This document shows, piece after piece, positions 21,278 through 33,103 of a DNA stretch of 64,000 bases. Source of the stretch: Chaetomium olivaceum (lineage: Eukaryota > Ascomycota > Sordariomycetes > Sordariales > Chaetomiaceae); assembly GCA_039881045.1 (NCBI GenBank), contig JAYWVB010000033.1, positions 1 to 64,000 of the forward strand. Reading direction: 5' to 3'. The notes beneath the pieces were generated by a model, which saw only the letters and a program-made list of their open reading frames with translations, was not told the origin of the DNA and made no database searches. Position 1 is the stretch's first letter; every line of letters begins with the position of its first letter. The position numbers were made by a program, and so were the translations under genes.

Positions 21278-24200
21278 ATGTCGACGGCATCCCGATCTTC
21301 CTACCATCCCAGCCGCCGGGTCGGCAGCGTACAGAGTGTGCAGAATGAAGACCGACCGAGTCGCACGCTATCAAGAGCCGCCCGCGCCGTAGCAAGCGTC
21401 AGTCACGACGATGCATACTCTTTCGCCCTCCGCGTCGCATTCCTCCGCTATCTTCTCCAGCCCAGGAAAAAGAGAAAGGAATATGTCAGCGCTCCCAAGC
21501 CGCCCCCGCGTGTTCACACCTCGAGCGTGGCCGAGCTCGTCAAGGAACTCGTCCCCTCAGGTTCGGCCTCGATGAAACTGCCCTCTGGTTTTCGTCACTC
21601 TCTTGAAAAACGCATGTCCGGCGTCCTCCAGGGCATCGAGAGATTGCCTGGATTTAGCGATGCTGCTGTGAAGCGAACATTTGCCGAGGCCTACACTGCT
21701 TTTACCGCCAAAGACTTCCAAAAGTCAATCGACAAGGACCGCAAGGTCGAGCCCCTGGTTCTGATCTTTTACTCGGCGGCCTCGAAGGCGCAAGGTCGGG
21801 GAAAGCCAGCTGAGGACCACTCGTGGAAGGTGCTTGTCGACAGGCACCTGGCTATGTTTATCCGCCTGCTCAGCAGCATTCTCAGAGACAAGGGGGATAT
21901 CGAGCTGGTCTCCCGACTCAACACGCTAGAGAAAAAGCTCATGAGCAATGACCAGAACCTCTACCTTGACACAGGCCAGGAGGACCATTCTTACGTCGAA
22001 GTGGACATACCCCTGAGCTACGAGGTCAAGGACATGCACATGGTGCAGCTCGTTGCCAAAATCTTTGGCGTGACCAATTCCCAGGTGCAGGCCGACATCG
22101 ACCGAAACACATCCGCATGGACCGAAGAGGCGGCACTTAAAGACTACAAGTCGTACCAGTTCAGGCTCTCTGCCGGCATGGCTGGGACCTTACGGAAGCA
22201 GGATTTTGACGTGGACGAAGCATACGAGGACTGGAGGCGGGGAGAAGCTCCCCATCTAGCAAAAATCTTTGCAGAGATATTGATTGCTCGCCCGGATTTG
22301 AAGGGAGGAGTTGGCGGAGGGATCGACAAACCACTCCCCGTTCGCCATTCCATGTATGAGGACCAGGCGTATGCGGACCTGAGCCGAATGCTTTCTAACC
22401 CAGAGTCTCCCGCGCCCAGCCTCGACCCCTCATTCGGCTTTGGGCTCGCTTCTGAAGAGACATCTGGCATCCGGGGCGCTGACGCGCCAAGCTACACCTT
22501 CATCCCCCCTGACCCCCGCTCCGTTTACAAGGTCATCCTACAGTATGTTGTGTCGTACGACCAGCTTCACTCGGATACGTCTGTCTCGCCCCTGTCCGAA
22601 GAGACGACGGATTTCTTGATAGAACTCGCGGTGCGCTGGCGGATACCGCAGTTCTCCCGGTATGTTGCCTTCGTCGAGGTTACGACTCGCAAGTTTCTCG
22701 ACCAAGAGCTGCCGCCGGAGCAGTTGTACGAGTGTCTAGATCTCGTGAAGCAGCCTCTAGAAGAGCCCAAAAAGCCGATCCTCATTCAAGGGTACACGTC
22801 CAGCCTCAGCGACATCGACCCCAGCACATGGACAATAATTGATTTTGCAGGCTATCAGCAGTCGCTGAAGGACCTCCATGACGCCCTGCTGCGGGATCTC
22901 TATACCCTCCTCATGCAATGCTACGAACCAAAGCCACCCACCGTCGGCGTTGTCATGGCTTTACTCAACAATCATGTCTACCCCGACCCTGCCTTCTCGC
23001 AGCGACCAGAAGACGCAGCTGAGTTCTCTCAGCGACTTGACAGCGGTCTACGCCAGCAGGCTGCCCAGGCATACAGAGACTCCTTGGACCAGCACATTCC
23101 ACGTAGCCAGAAAGACTGGGATTTCGGGCACGTAGTCAACTTGGGCAAAGCCGTTACCGAGCTCGCTGAGAAGATCAAAAAGCGGTACCGCAAGAACCCC
23201 GAGATCATGGGCGCGAGTCCGTTCAGGGCCCTGGTCGAGACGACGCTTCCAAGTTTTGAAGAGGATGGCCATGAGATTATCAAGCGCGTGCTGCAGATTT
23301 CCAAAGAGAGCGGTATCGAGATTGACATCCAAGACGGGTTTGAACTGTACCGGGAACTCGTCGACATTAGAAAGATGCACATGGAGGCGCTTCCGGGAAA
23401 GCCCTTCGGCTACCACATCGAAGGCCTTCTCGAGAGCTTTGTATGGCGGTGGATCAAGAACGCCGACGACAAAATGCCTGGTTTCGTCGAGGAGGCGATC
23501 AAGCAGGACGTGTTCAAGGTCCGGACTCGCCACGAAGGAGACATACCGACCGATGATGAGCGTCACAGCGTCTCCATCATCGACATATTCACGCTTTTCA
23601 GCCAGACGGTCGACCAACTGCTCCAGCTGGAGTGGAATGACGAGGTCCAACTCGCGCGTTTTATGACTGCTCTCGCCAAATCGTTTGCCGGGGGCATCGG
23701 GAAGTACTGCGAGGTTGCGTACGGTCAGTTTAAACAGGAGATGGATCGGGAGACCGAACAGCAGATCGCCGCAGCGCAGAAGGGAACGCAAAAATGGTTC
23801 CAGTACGCGAAGGACACAATCAACCCTGAGAAAAGGATCGAGCCATTCCAGTTTTACCCACAGGTGAGTGGCGTTACGTTGGATATCCCAATCGTTGTTT
23901 GTTGCTAACCGCTCTCTAGTCGTTCGTGAAATTCAATAATATTGAGTGGGCTATGGAGGTTTTAGACAAGCTGGAGAAGCGCATGAATGTGGACGCTTGC
24001 GCCGAGGTCCTTAGCCGAGTTGACGGCCCGAAACAGTCGGCGAGGAGGAGGACAACAAAGTATGTGTTCACGGTTAAGATCGTGGAAGGTGAGGACCTAA
24101 AGGCCTGTGACCCGAACGGGTACAGTGATCCTTACGTTGTCCTCTGCGACGAGTACCAAAAACGCCTTCACCGGACGAGAGTGATTAATCGGAACCTCAA

Positions 24201-25557
24201 CCCGCGCTGGGACGAGGCCTTCGATATCACAGTAGATGGACCGCTGAACCTGATTGCGACTATCTGGGACTATGATATGATCGGAGATCATGATTTCGTC
24301 GGCCGCACATCGCTAAAGCTTGACCCGGTGCATTTTGGCGACTATCTGCCGCGGGAATTCTGGCTGGATCTGGATACCCAAGGGCGGATCTTGATCAGGG
24401 CCTCGATGGAAGGCGAACGTGATGATATTCAGTTCCATTTTGCCAAGGCTTTCCGGCATCTCAAGAGGACGGAGCGGGACATGGTGCGCGCCGTCACTAG
24501 CAAGGTAGGTCCAATTACTCGAGTCACGATCCGTCGGTTGGAGAAGAACCAGTGCTAACCAAAGCAGTTATCGATGCACATCAACTTGTTACTGTCTCGT
24601 GAGTCTCTGCGTGGCCTGCTGAGCAGGGGCATCACAGCCTCCATGGCCAACCTCTGGAAGAAGAGGCAATCTCACGCACCAAGCATCACACCTCAAGAGG
24701 TAGAGGAGGCGCTCCGACCCCTATTCACCTACTTCGACGAGAACTTTGCCATCATGAAGCAGACCCTCACAGATGCAACCATGATGGCGGTCATGACACG
24801 CCTGTGGAAGGAAGTGCTCCTCGCCATCGAGAACCTGCTCGTCCCGCCGCTATCGGACAAGCCGTCCCTCCAGAAGCCGCTCACGCAAGCCGAGTTGGAC
24901 GTCACCTACCGCTGGCTGGAGCTGCTTTTTGATTTCTTCAACGCCAAAGATCACGAGTCGGGCGAAGTCCTCGGAGTCCCTGCCGACATCCTCAAGTCGC
25001 CTAAGTGGCACGAATTGGTGTCGCTCAACTTCTTCTACTTCGACACCACCGAGAACCTGATCCGCACCTCGGAGCGCATGGCCGCGGCCAACGCGCAGCG
25101 CGCGCAGCAGCAGGCACAGCAAGCGCAACAACAGGCGCACAACCACCACACTAGCAACAGCATCAACCGCCTCTCGGCGCCCTCGTCCAACATGCTCGGG
25201 GTGCCGTCGATGGGCGGGTCCTCGGGGATCGGCAACGTGCCCTTCGGCAGCCTGGGCACGATCCGGCGCGGCAAGAGCATCATGATGAACCGCAACCTGG
25301 GCACGATGCGGAAAGCCAAGGAGGAGAAGCGCAAGGAGGCCCAGGCCGACCCCAGCGACGACATGATCCTGCGCATCCTGCGCATGCGGCCCGAGGCCGC
25401 CCACTACCTCAAGGAGAGGCAGCGCCAGAAGGAGCGCATGACGGCGTCCCGCGCGGCTGCCATGATCCTCCGCCAGAGCGTCAGTCAGGGGCTGGCGGGT
25501 GGCGGGCCTGCGTTTGGGGGGGCCTTGTATGGGAGGAACAGTCTGCCGAGCAGGTGA
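21278..25557 (+). CDS. Munc13/UNC-13-like exocytosis protein (fungal Ync13 type, MHD-C2-MHD)
   Basis: A protein that primes or tethers secretory vesicles at the plasma membrane; fission yeast Ync13 is the studied relative. Exons are 21278-23863, 23920-24504 and 24568-25557, all joining in phase 0, for 1386 residues. The order is a basic N-terminus, a large helical region with the MHD1 part before the first intron, a C2 domain (about 909-1005) and a C-terminal MHD2 region. The C2 domain begins KYVFTVKIVEGEDL and has DPNGYSDPYVV, WDEAF and WDYDMIGDHDF, so the Ca-binding aspartates are largely present. A Gln/Ala-rich stretch (NAQRAQQQAQQAQQQ) and a basic tail end the protein. The start at 21278 is the first ATG of the frame. 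No frame breaks were found over 4 kb. Confidence 0.88.
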
Positions 25558-26289
25558 TTTTGGGGTGGTTCTTTTGCTATGCTATGAAAATGGGGAGGGG
25601 ATGAGTGATGATGGGTTTTTATTGAATTTCTTTTCTCTCTCTTTTTCTTGTGGTTGCTTTTACGATTCTCCCCTAATTTGGGTGGTGCTTGTTTGTTTGT
25701 GTGGTTGGTTAAGCGGATAGGGCGTTGGGGAACAGGCAATACCCGACAGTTTCTTACCAGCTTGCTTGGGGGTGTTGTCTAGAATGATTGATGGGGTTGC
25801 GATGACATTATCGACGAGTACATAATTGACAGCCGTGCGTGTGTGCCCACTCCCTACTTGTATAATCAGGGCGAGAAAATACTACCTTTGTAAAAGGGGT
25901 GATTGTGCCAAGACTCGGCTGCCGGGCGACGAGCAGAAGCAGAAAACGCCGAGGGCAAGCCACAGTGAGGCTGGAGTGACAAGGGGAAGTGCCGGTGAGC
26001 TAATTAGTGGTGAGTTATGACGATTGTCAGAAATAGATGGAGAAAATCCGGCTAAAGATTTCACAACACCAAAACAGATGTCGGATATTTGAAATTGAAG
26101 CTGCGTTACTACCTGGTACATAGCTGAAATACGGCCTAAGTAGGACCCGAGCCGACGAGTCGGAGACCCGCGCGGAAGAGGAATGTCAGAACCTACATAA
26201 CTCGAAACAAAGCACACCCTTACCAAAGCAAGTCCACCCACCCTGCGACATCCCGTATCAAGATAGTTATCCAAGAGATATCGGACTGC
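25558..26289. other. Intergenic region between Munc13-like and pyrophosphatase genes
   Basis: About 730 bp with a T-rich 3' flank (25615-25690), then the upstream region of the pyrophosphatase gene. Nothing else was recognised. Confidence 0.5.
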
Positions 26290-27810
26290 ATGTCGGCTTT
26301 GCGAGTGTTGCGGTCGGAGCGGGCGTTGTCAGCGGGACTTAATCGATTCCTCCTCAGGCAAACGCAACAGCATCAGCTCCCTCCGAGTCTTCAACTGCAG
26401 CAACGCTTCGGAGCCCAAAACATGCCGCAGCAGCAATCGACCCAATCGATCCGCCCCAGCCAATCACAGCACCGCGGGCTGGCGTCACACACACGGGGGC
26501 CCACAACTGGCTCTGGAACCCCTCCCCCGCCTTGCTCCGATGGTCTCTCCGCCTCCAGCACTGATTCTTCTTCTTCAGCTGTTGCTGCGACCTCGCACTC
26601 TGCCACCGCAACAATTCCCTCGACTGCTCAATTGCGTCCGGGAAGCTCCCCCGTCTCTCGAACAACCCAGATAGCACAGCACCTCCACCTCCAGGCCCGG
26701 AGCTATAGCTCAAGCACACCTAGCAGCAACATGGCTTCCCAGTACACCGTCCGCAAGGTCGGCGCCCCCCACACGCTCGACCACCGCGTCTACATCGAGA
26801 AGGATGGCGTCCCCGTCTCGCCCTTCCACGACATCCCCCTGTTCGCCAACCAGGAGCAGACCATCCTCAACATGATTGTCGAGATCCCGCGCTGGACCAA
26901 CGCTAAGCTCGAGGTAGGTGGGAGTGCTCTCCGTTTGCCCGGCTCGTTTTGGACCGTGGTTGGGCTGTGGAAGAGAATGGGTCGTGACTGACATTGCCCG
27001 CTACTAGATCTCCAAGGATGAGCTCCTCAACCCCATCAAGCAGGACATCAAGAAGGGCAAGCTTCGCTTCGTCCGCAACTGCTTCCCCCACAAGGGCTAC
27101 CTGTGGAACTACGGTGCCTTCCCCCAGGTATGGCATGGAAGCCCCTGAATGAGTACCTGTGTTTGTTTAGGGATAATGATCTGACCGTTATAGACCTGGG
27201 AGGACCCCAACTCCATCCACCCCGAGACCAAGGCCAAGGGCGACAACGACCCGCTCGACGTGTGCGAGATCGGCGAGCTGGTCGGCTACACTGGCCAGGT
27301 CAAGCAGGTCAAGGTGCTCGGCGTGATGGCGCTGCTGGACGAGGAGGAGACGGACTGGAAGGTTATCGTATGACATCAATGACCCTCGCCCCAAGCTCAA
27401 CGACGTCGAGGACGTCGAGCGCCACCTGCCGGGTCTGCTGCGCGCCACCAACGAGTGGTTCCGCATCTACAAGATCCCCGACGGCAAGCCCGAGAACCAG
27501 TTCGCCTTCACCGGCGAGTGCAAGAACAAGACGTACGCCATGGACGTCGTCCGCGAGTGCAGCGAGGCCTGGGAGAAGCTCATCACGGGCAAGACCGCCC
27601 CCGGCAGCATCGCCACGTAGGTTCCTTTCGTTGTCCTTCTGAAAGTTCCCCAGTACTGACAAGCATAGTACCAACCTGACTGTGAGCAACTCGAGCAGCC
27701 GCGTCTCCCCCGACCAGCTGCCGCCCCTGCCCCAGAACCAGGAGCTCCCGCCCGCCCCCATCGACGCCTCCATCGACAAGTGGTTCTTCATTAGCGGTGC
27801 CTCCTCTTAG
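26290..27810 (+). CDS. IPP1: Inorganic pyrophosphatase, possible dual-start gene (frame-broken)
   Basis: Hydrolyses pyrophosphate to two phosphates, pulling biosynthetic reactions forward. Exons are 26290-26913, 27008-27127, 27194-27616 and 27669-27810. From the ATG at 26731 (MASQYTVRKVGAPHTLDHRV) the protein would be about 290 residues, the usual cytosolic length. It contains RFVRNCFPHKGYLWNYGAFPQTWED and the signature DNDPLDVCEIGE. At 27370-27397 the expected stretch VIVIDINDPLAPKLND is damaged: about two bases are missing before GACATC and one codon is missing after GACCCT. Adding two bases restores the phase with the next exon. The enzyme is essential in yeast, so an assembly error is likelier than a dead gene. 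The frame also extends 147 codons upstream to 26290, with an Arg/Ser/Gln-rich, presequence-like sequence. Confidence 0.9.
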
Positions 27811-28079
27811 ATGGTTTCGTCGTACGGAAAAGCGTCGCTGGATAGTGCCTTCTGGTAGATAACTCTGGCCTTGAAAAGTAAAATAGTCTCTAGTCGGATG
27901 AATATGATCGACAATGATACAACTCATTTACGGGTGTGCGTTTTGGTTGAGCCTCGTAAAGTGGTATATTCCTCGTAAGAAAACAGCAAACGCCTCCCAA
28001 TGCTTCTATATGTTCACCATACAAGCGGATCGTATCGATACAGACAGATGTACATCCATTTTATTCTCTCTCCGCACAT

Positions 28080-28673
28080 TTAACCATCCGCCAAATCGGA
28101 CGCCTTCTGCAACGCGCGCGAGTGCCGGTCGACTTCCTCAACGATGCTCTTGATCCCCATGGCCTCGCAGTCGAGGTTCATTTCCTTGCCGTCCTCTGTT
28201 TATTGTTAGCCTCAGATCAGCCTAATTGAGTCAGAATGTAATGCGGTTGCTTCTCTTCCCAGCCTAGCCCACGTTCCTATTACCCACGCCGGGGCAGAGA
28301 AAGGTTTCTCTGTAGGGGTGCACATCTCCCCATTCCGACGGCATCACTACCCCCTGAACTAAGCCCACGTACCCACCGCCCTCAAAACAACCCTCAAAAC
28401 AAAAAGGACAGCCCGTGAAACACGGGAACAGACAGACATCCAGCAGTCTAGTGTAGCATGGTGCGGGGCAGCGTAGAAAGGACGGGACCTACTGAACTTG
28501 ATGTGCAGCGTGCTCGGGTCCGCCGACGTCCGCGGCAGCAGCTGTGTGTTGATGGCCATGCCCGACGACCGTGCCGTCGGCGGCAGGAAGGACAGGAAGA
28601 GCCGCGCCGACCGCGCCCGCGCCGAGAACGGGTTGAACCGCGTGTTGACTTCCGTGATGAAGCGGGTTATCAT
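28080..28673 (-). CDS. MRPL44: Mitochondrial large-subunit ribosomal protein mL53
   Basis: A small mitoribosomal protein, 98 residues. Exon 1 is 28493-28673 and exon 2 is 28080-28195, joined across a 297-bp intron (GTAGGT...ACAG) with matching phase. The sequence starts MITRFITEVNTRFNPFSARA and continues RLFLSFLPP, INTQLLPRTS, IKFKDGKEMNLDCEAMGIK and EVDRHSRALQ. This is the conserved pattern of fungal mL53 (yeast MRPL44, not human MRPL44). It is basic at the N-terminus, as expected for mitochondrial import. It is transcribed away from SEC20. Confidence 0.87.
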
Positions 28674-29137
28674 TTTTCTTCTCTCTCCTTTTTTTTGTAG
28701 AAGTGGTTTGGTTGGGGGGGTGGTTTCGGTGCTGCTCAGTCGGAGGGGGGGTTGGAAGGGGGAAGGTTATGTGCGGCGGCGTGGTGGGTGTGGAGGTTCG
28801 AGATCGGATCGTGAATGGGAAAATTGGTGTTGAATGGTTGCGGTTCAATGGGAACGGAGCTTGCCGGACGGAGGTGGGATGCAGGGATGGAGCGAGAGGA
28901 GAGACGGTTACGAAGTTAGAGGGCCGTTTCCAGGGTACGGCGTTCCGTTTCACAGCGTTTCCAAACGTCATCCTGCATTTCGCCAGTGACGTCCCTTCAT
29001 TGGCCGATTCTTCAAGATGCCAACTCTCCAAAGCTGTCAGCCAGCTAAAACACATCACCACGAGCGGTTCCTCTTTGCGCAACCAATTCCACCCGAACAT
29101 CTGGAATTTTGACAAGGCACACACTAACTACAGCACA
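28674..29137. promoter_or_regulatory. Bidirectional promoter region of mL53 and SEC20
   Basis: 464 bp separate the two divergent start codons. The SEC20 reading frame stays open through most of it on the plus strand, but this part has no Sec20 similarity and is taken as 5' leader. The stretch is rich in short G runs near mL53. Confidence 0.5.
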
Positions 29138-30469
29138 ATGGCCTCATTTGAATCACTACAAGAGCGCCTTGCAGCGCTCCAAGAAACGACGGGCCAACTC
29201 CGCGAGCTCATCGATCGCCTCGCCAACATTCAATTCCAGCCGGGTTCCGTACCCCTGAGCACCAACGACGAAGATAACGTCGCCACCGAGCTGAGCGCCG
29301 AAATCGGCCAGATACTACGCGAAGAGGAGGAAGACCTCGAGCTGCTCAATGAAGAGATCATCGACCTGCGCTCCGGCCGACCGGGAAGCGACGCCGAGCA
29401 CCGCAAGACACGCCTCAAAGACGGCGCACAGCGGCTACAAACCGAACTAAAAGACTGCCGCACCTCCTTTCGCAAAGCCCAGATCTCCGCCCGTCGCAGC
29501 CTCGAAGCCGCCCAAAAACTCGAGCGCGACCTCCTCCTCGCCTCCTACGCTGCCTCCGCGTCCGCCGCCTCCTCCACCATCCTCACCAACCCCGACACGA
29601 CCGCCCCCGACGACTCCGGCGCCACCTCCCCGACAACCACCCAACAACTCCAACAACATCAACAGCTCACCCACGAAGAAGCCCGCGCCCAACTCCTCAC
29701 GCCGCGCGACCGGCGCCGCCTTGGCAAAAAAACCATCATCCGCAACGGCGGCGCGAACGACGTGGTCACCACCTCGAGCGACATCACGCTCGCGCTGCAA
29801 CGCACGCACGCGCTCATCGCGGGGGAGCTGGCCAAGTCGGCCTTCGCCTCGCAGACGCTCGCCGAGAGCTCGGCGGCGCTGGCCGAGCTGCAGCGCAGCT
29901 ACGAGGGGCTCGACGGCCTGCTGACGCGCTCGCGCGACCTGGTCGGCACGCTGCTGCGCGCGCAGAAATCCGATACCTGGTACCTGCAGTCGGCGCTGCG
30001 CCTGCTGCTGGCCACGCTGGCGTGGCTGGTGTTCCGGCGCTTCTTGTATGGCCCGCTGTGGTGGCTGCTGTGGCTGCCGCTGCGGACGGGGTGGCGCGTC
30101 ACGAAGAGCGTGTCGCAGCTTGGTGGTGGTGGTGGTGGCGCTGGTGAAAGGGGGGCTACGATGGGGGTGGTGGTGCCTGGGGAGGAGGGGGCGGCGGGGG
30201 CGACGGTTGTGGTGGGGGTTGGGGAGGAGGGGGCGGTGCCGACGGTGCGGGTTGGGAGGGGGCAGGAACAAGAAAGAGAGGTGGTGGATGGCGAGGCGGA
30301 TTCGATGGTTGAGAAAGTGGGCAGGATGGTCGAGGATACGTTGGACCGGAGGGAAGAAGAGGAGGCCAACAGGACGGCGGAGGATGAGCTGGAGGACCAG
30401 CCCAACCCGGTGAAGAGGGTGTGGGAGGAGGAGGTTGGGGAGGCGGAACAGGTGAGGGACGAGTTATGA
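29138..30469 (+). CDS. SEC20: ER Q-SNARE Sec20 (BNIP1 family) with C-terminal RDEL
   Basis: A t-SNARE of the ER for retrograde Golgi-to-ER vesicles, partnering Ufe1/Use1 and the Dsl1 tether. It is single exon, 443 residues from the ATG at 29138. N-terminal helices (1-150) precede a Gln/Thr-rich linker. The Sec20 SNARE region follows (TSSDITLALQRTHALIAGEL to LLTRSRDLVGTLLRAQKSD, about 205-285) and then a transmembrane segment (LRLLLATLAWLVFRRFLYGP). After it comes a luminal tail of about 130 residues, with Gly/Val-rich then acidic sequence. The last four residues are RDEL, an HDEL-type retention signal; yeast Sec20 also ends in HDEL. This makes the call strong. Confidence 0.92.
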   Translation: MASFESLQERLAALQETTGQLRELIDRLANIQFQPGSVPLSTNDEDNVATELSAEIGQILREEEEDLELLNEEIIDLRSGRPGSDAEHRKTRLKDGAQRLQTELKDCRTSFRKAQISARRSLEAAQKLERDLLLASYAASASAASSTILTNPDTTAPDDSGATSPTTTQQLQQHQQLTHEEARAQLLTPRDRRRLGKKTIIRNGGANDVVTTSSDITLALQRTHALIAGELAKSAFASQTLAESSAALAELQRSYEGLDGLLTRSRDLVGTLLRAQKSDTWYLQSALRLLLATLAWLVFRRFLYGPLWWLLWLPLRTGWRVTKSVSQLGGGGGGAGERGATMGVVVPGEEGAAGATVVVGVGEEGAVPTVRVGRGQEQEREVVDGEADSMVEKVGRMVEDTLDRREEEEANRTAEDELEDQPNPVKRVWEEEVGEAEQVRDEL

Positions 30470-32577
30470 TTGATGTTGGTTGAGAGGAACCGTCTTGAGA
30501 GATGATACCCAAAAGAATATTAATGCAGCTACTACTGCCCAGTCCCAGCTTCGAACAAGCATTCTTCCACCGTGCAGCTGTGCCGTAGAGGGACAAACAA
30601 TGAGTGACGGTCATGATCGGACCCCCTGTTGGGCCGTTTGGGCTGCTTTGCCAGTTGTACAGTACATAATAACAGCCTTGCAAGCGCAGTGTCCGCCCCA
30701 ACTAGCCAGGCACCGTCTGGCCGAAAAGGGCCGAACTCGAAATGCAAGGAATAAATCAAGAAAGGAACAAGATGTAATTGAAATCGAGGAAGAAGAGAGA
30801 TGTAAGAGCAATCGAGGAAGAAGAAAGATGTCAAAGCAACCGAGCAAAAAGAGTAAAAATAAAAGTAAAATGAGCCAAGTCGAAATAAACGAAAAGACAA
30901 GTAGAAAGAAATTCGTGCTAACTGGTTTACAGCCCCGAACACGGCAATTTTAGGCAGCGCTACTGAACGATTTCCAGGCAATTCTCTCTTCCGGGACGTT
31001 GGCGTCGGTTTCGGCTTGTGTAGTCTTGAGTGTATATACTCGTGCAGCGATATGACATGGTCGAGAATGTGATCTCGAGTATTTGGATAGTAACAGACCC
31101 TTGGACGTTACTATATCACTTTCATAGAAGTATTCCAGTCATACTGTAGCAAGCCAACATCCAAGGTAAGAGTAACTCTAATGCATCAATGACTCGGGAC
31201 CCCACAGAAGACTAAGCGATTTACGGGAATAGAATAGCAAAGAGAGCAGAAACACCAGCAGTACGTAAAAATATCAACGCAAAGTAAGAGGTGAATGGGG
31301 ATAATAATGGATACATCTGAGAGCCTTCTGTTCCATAATATATTTCAGAGCCAGGACCGGTAGCCGGGGGGGCGTTGGTGGTGCCGGTGTTCGAGAGAAG
31401 GCTGGCCACTCGAACTGGTCATGTTATCAACGGGTGAGATCACGGTTAGGTCGATATGCTCATGGGATTGGGAATCAGTCGTGAAAGCCAAATTGGGAAA
31501 GAATATATTTGCTCACGGAAAGACAATGGATGCAACCTGCAAGTATTCACTGCTCTCCTGCGCATGGGAAAGGTGAGTCGCTGCCTGGCTGTTGGGGACC
31601 TAAGTTAGGAGTGTGACAGCATCCATATGATAATATATCTTGTTACTTTGTTGTTGATATAGGACTGGCCACAGCCACACCCAAGGTGCCGCAGAGCATG
31701 TCAACGTTTGTTTCACTTGCGATTAAGAAGCACATCCATTTGCCTCCTTTCCCCCAACAAATCGTTCTACATACAAAGGAAGTCGATCACCAGCTATGGG
31801 GCCGCACCGACGGGAGTGCGCCGAAGTCAGGAAACGTCTCCATCTTGCAGGGGTTGGCCCATCACAAGAAGCTATGGACATCAACACCATTGCCGAAGGC
31901 CTTCGGTTCAAGAGGCGGGATCCTCAAGAAATGATGTCTCAATAAACTTCAAAGACTCCATTAGAGTTCGAGGAGGTTGTTGCTTCGGCGCTACTTATAA
32001 GTACATCTCCAAGGCCCTAATGATCGGAAATCATAGTGCCCTGCCTGATATTCCCTATAGCAATGATATCGAGGGTTTAGAGAACTATGGCCAAGTCAAG
32101 TCGCTATTAGAGGTGTCATCTATACTTTTAATGTTATAGTAAAGCAAACCCTATCATCCAACTTCAGTCTCCAACCCTCCGTTACACCCTCTAGGGAATG
32201 GTACTACCCGGGACTCGGCGAGGCAGCAGCTGGACCGCATCTGTTCCAGTCAGGCCTAGCTGCCATAGAGGTCTAAGGTAAGAAGTTGAATAGTGAAGTC
32301 TAATTTGATAGTATCATAGTGGCCCCGATGTGCTAGCCGTACATATACGTAGTACACCCCCCCTTGAGAATGCGCCAAACTCCGTCCTTCCAAGCCACGC
32401 CAACCCAACCCATCCCATCGTTGCCAGCCCATCCCATAAATCATCATCATCAACGTCGTGACAATCCAATAATACACGCGAAGCCCCCTAATAAAACAAA
32501 ACAGTAATACACAGACACAGTTACAAAGACCGACCCCCGTATCGTTACACCAAGCAAGCTAAGGTAAAGCAGGGTCC
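30470..32577. other. Gene-poor AT-richer intergenic region
   Basis: About 2.1 kb between the SEC20 stop and the end of the large disordered gene. Open frames (30480-30953, 31708-32139) have no family features and biased, low-complexity composition. It contains the first copy of a possible dispersed repeat (about 30700-30960). No tRNA-like structure was recognised. Confidence 0.5.
30700..30960 (+). repeat. Possible dispersed repeat, copy 1
   Basis: A segment beginning GTCTGGCCGAAAAGGGCCGA at 30715, followed by about 180 bp of A/G-rich sequence with AAATCAAG and GAAGAAG blocks. The 39.8 kb and 50.2 kb copies start with similar sequence. Similarity is short and was judged by eye. Confidence 0.3.
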
Positions 32578-33055
32578 TCAATCGCCAGGCCCCCTCATCA
32601 TCTTCCCAATCGCCACCGCCCCCGCCAGCAGCATCATCATCCTCGGCAGCACCGAGCGCCCATCATCCAGCCCGCCCCCATCCGCATTCCCCTCCCCCTC
32701 CCCCTGCACCTCCCCCTCCACCTCCTGCACACTCTTCCTCGCCCCCCTCCTCAACGACTTCCTCGACGAATCATCCGGCCCGCTCGACACCGACCCACTC
32801 GACACCGACCTCTCATCCACGGCAGCAGTAGCCGGGCGGGGGCGGGGATCCCTCGCCGTCTGCGCCTCGCTGCCCGGCGACGGCAGCAGCAACAGATGCT
32901 GCTTCTGCTTCGGCGGCATGCTGCTGCTCTGCGGCGGCGGCCGCCGCCGAGGAGGCCTGACAATGCCGCCCAGCGCGCCGCGCAGCCCGACCTCGACGAG
33001 GTGCGTCTCGTGCAGCCCGATGTGCAGGTAGCCGGCCGTCTGGGGACGGCGGCTC

Positions 33056-33103
<48 letters not shown>

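Noticed and set aside
28703..29137. In-frame N-terminal extension of SEC20
   Set aside because: The Sec20 similarity begins at the ATG at 29138; the upstream part is the mL53 promoter side and has no similarity.
30480..30953. 157-codon open frame after SEC20
   Set aside because: Ends in a Lys/Arg/Ser-rich, A-rich stretch that belongs to the possible repeat; no family features.
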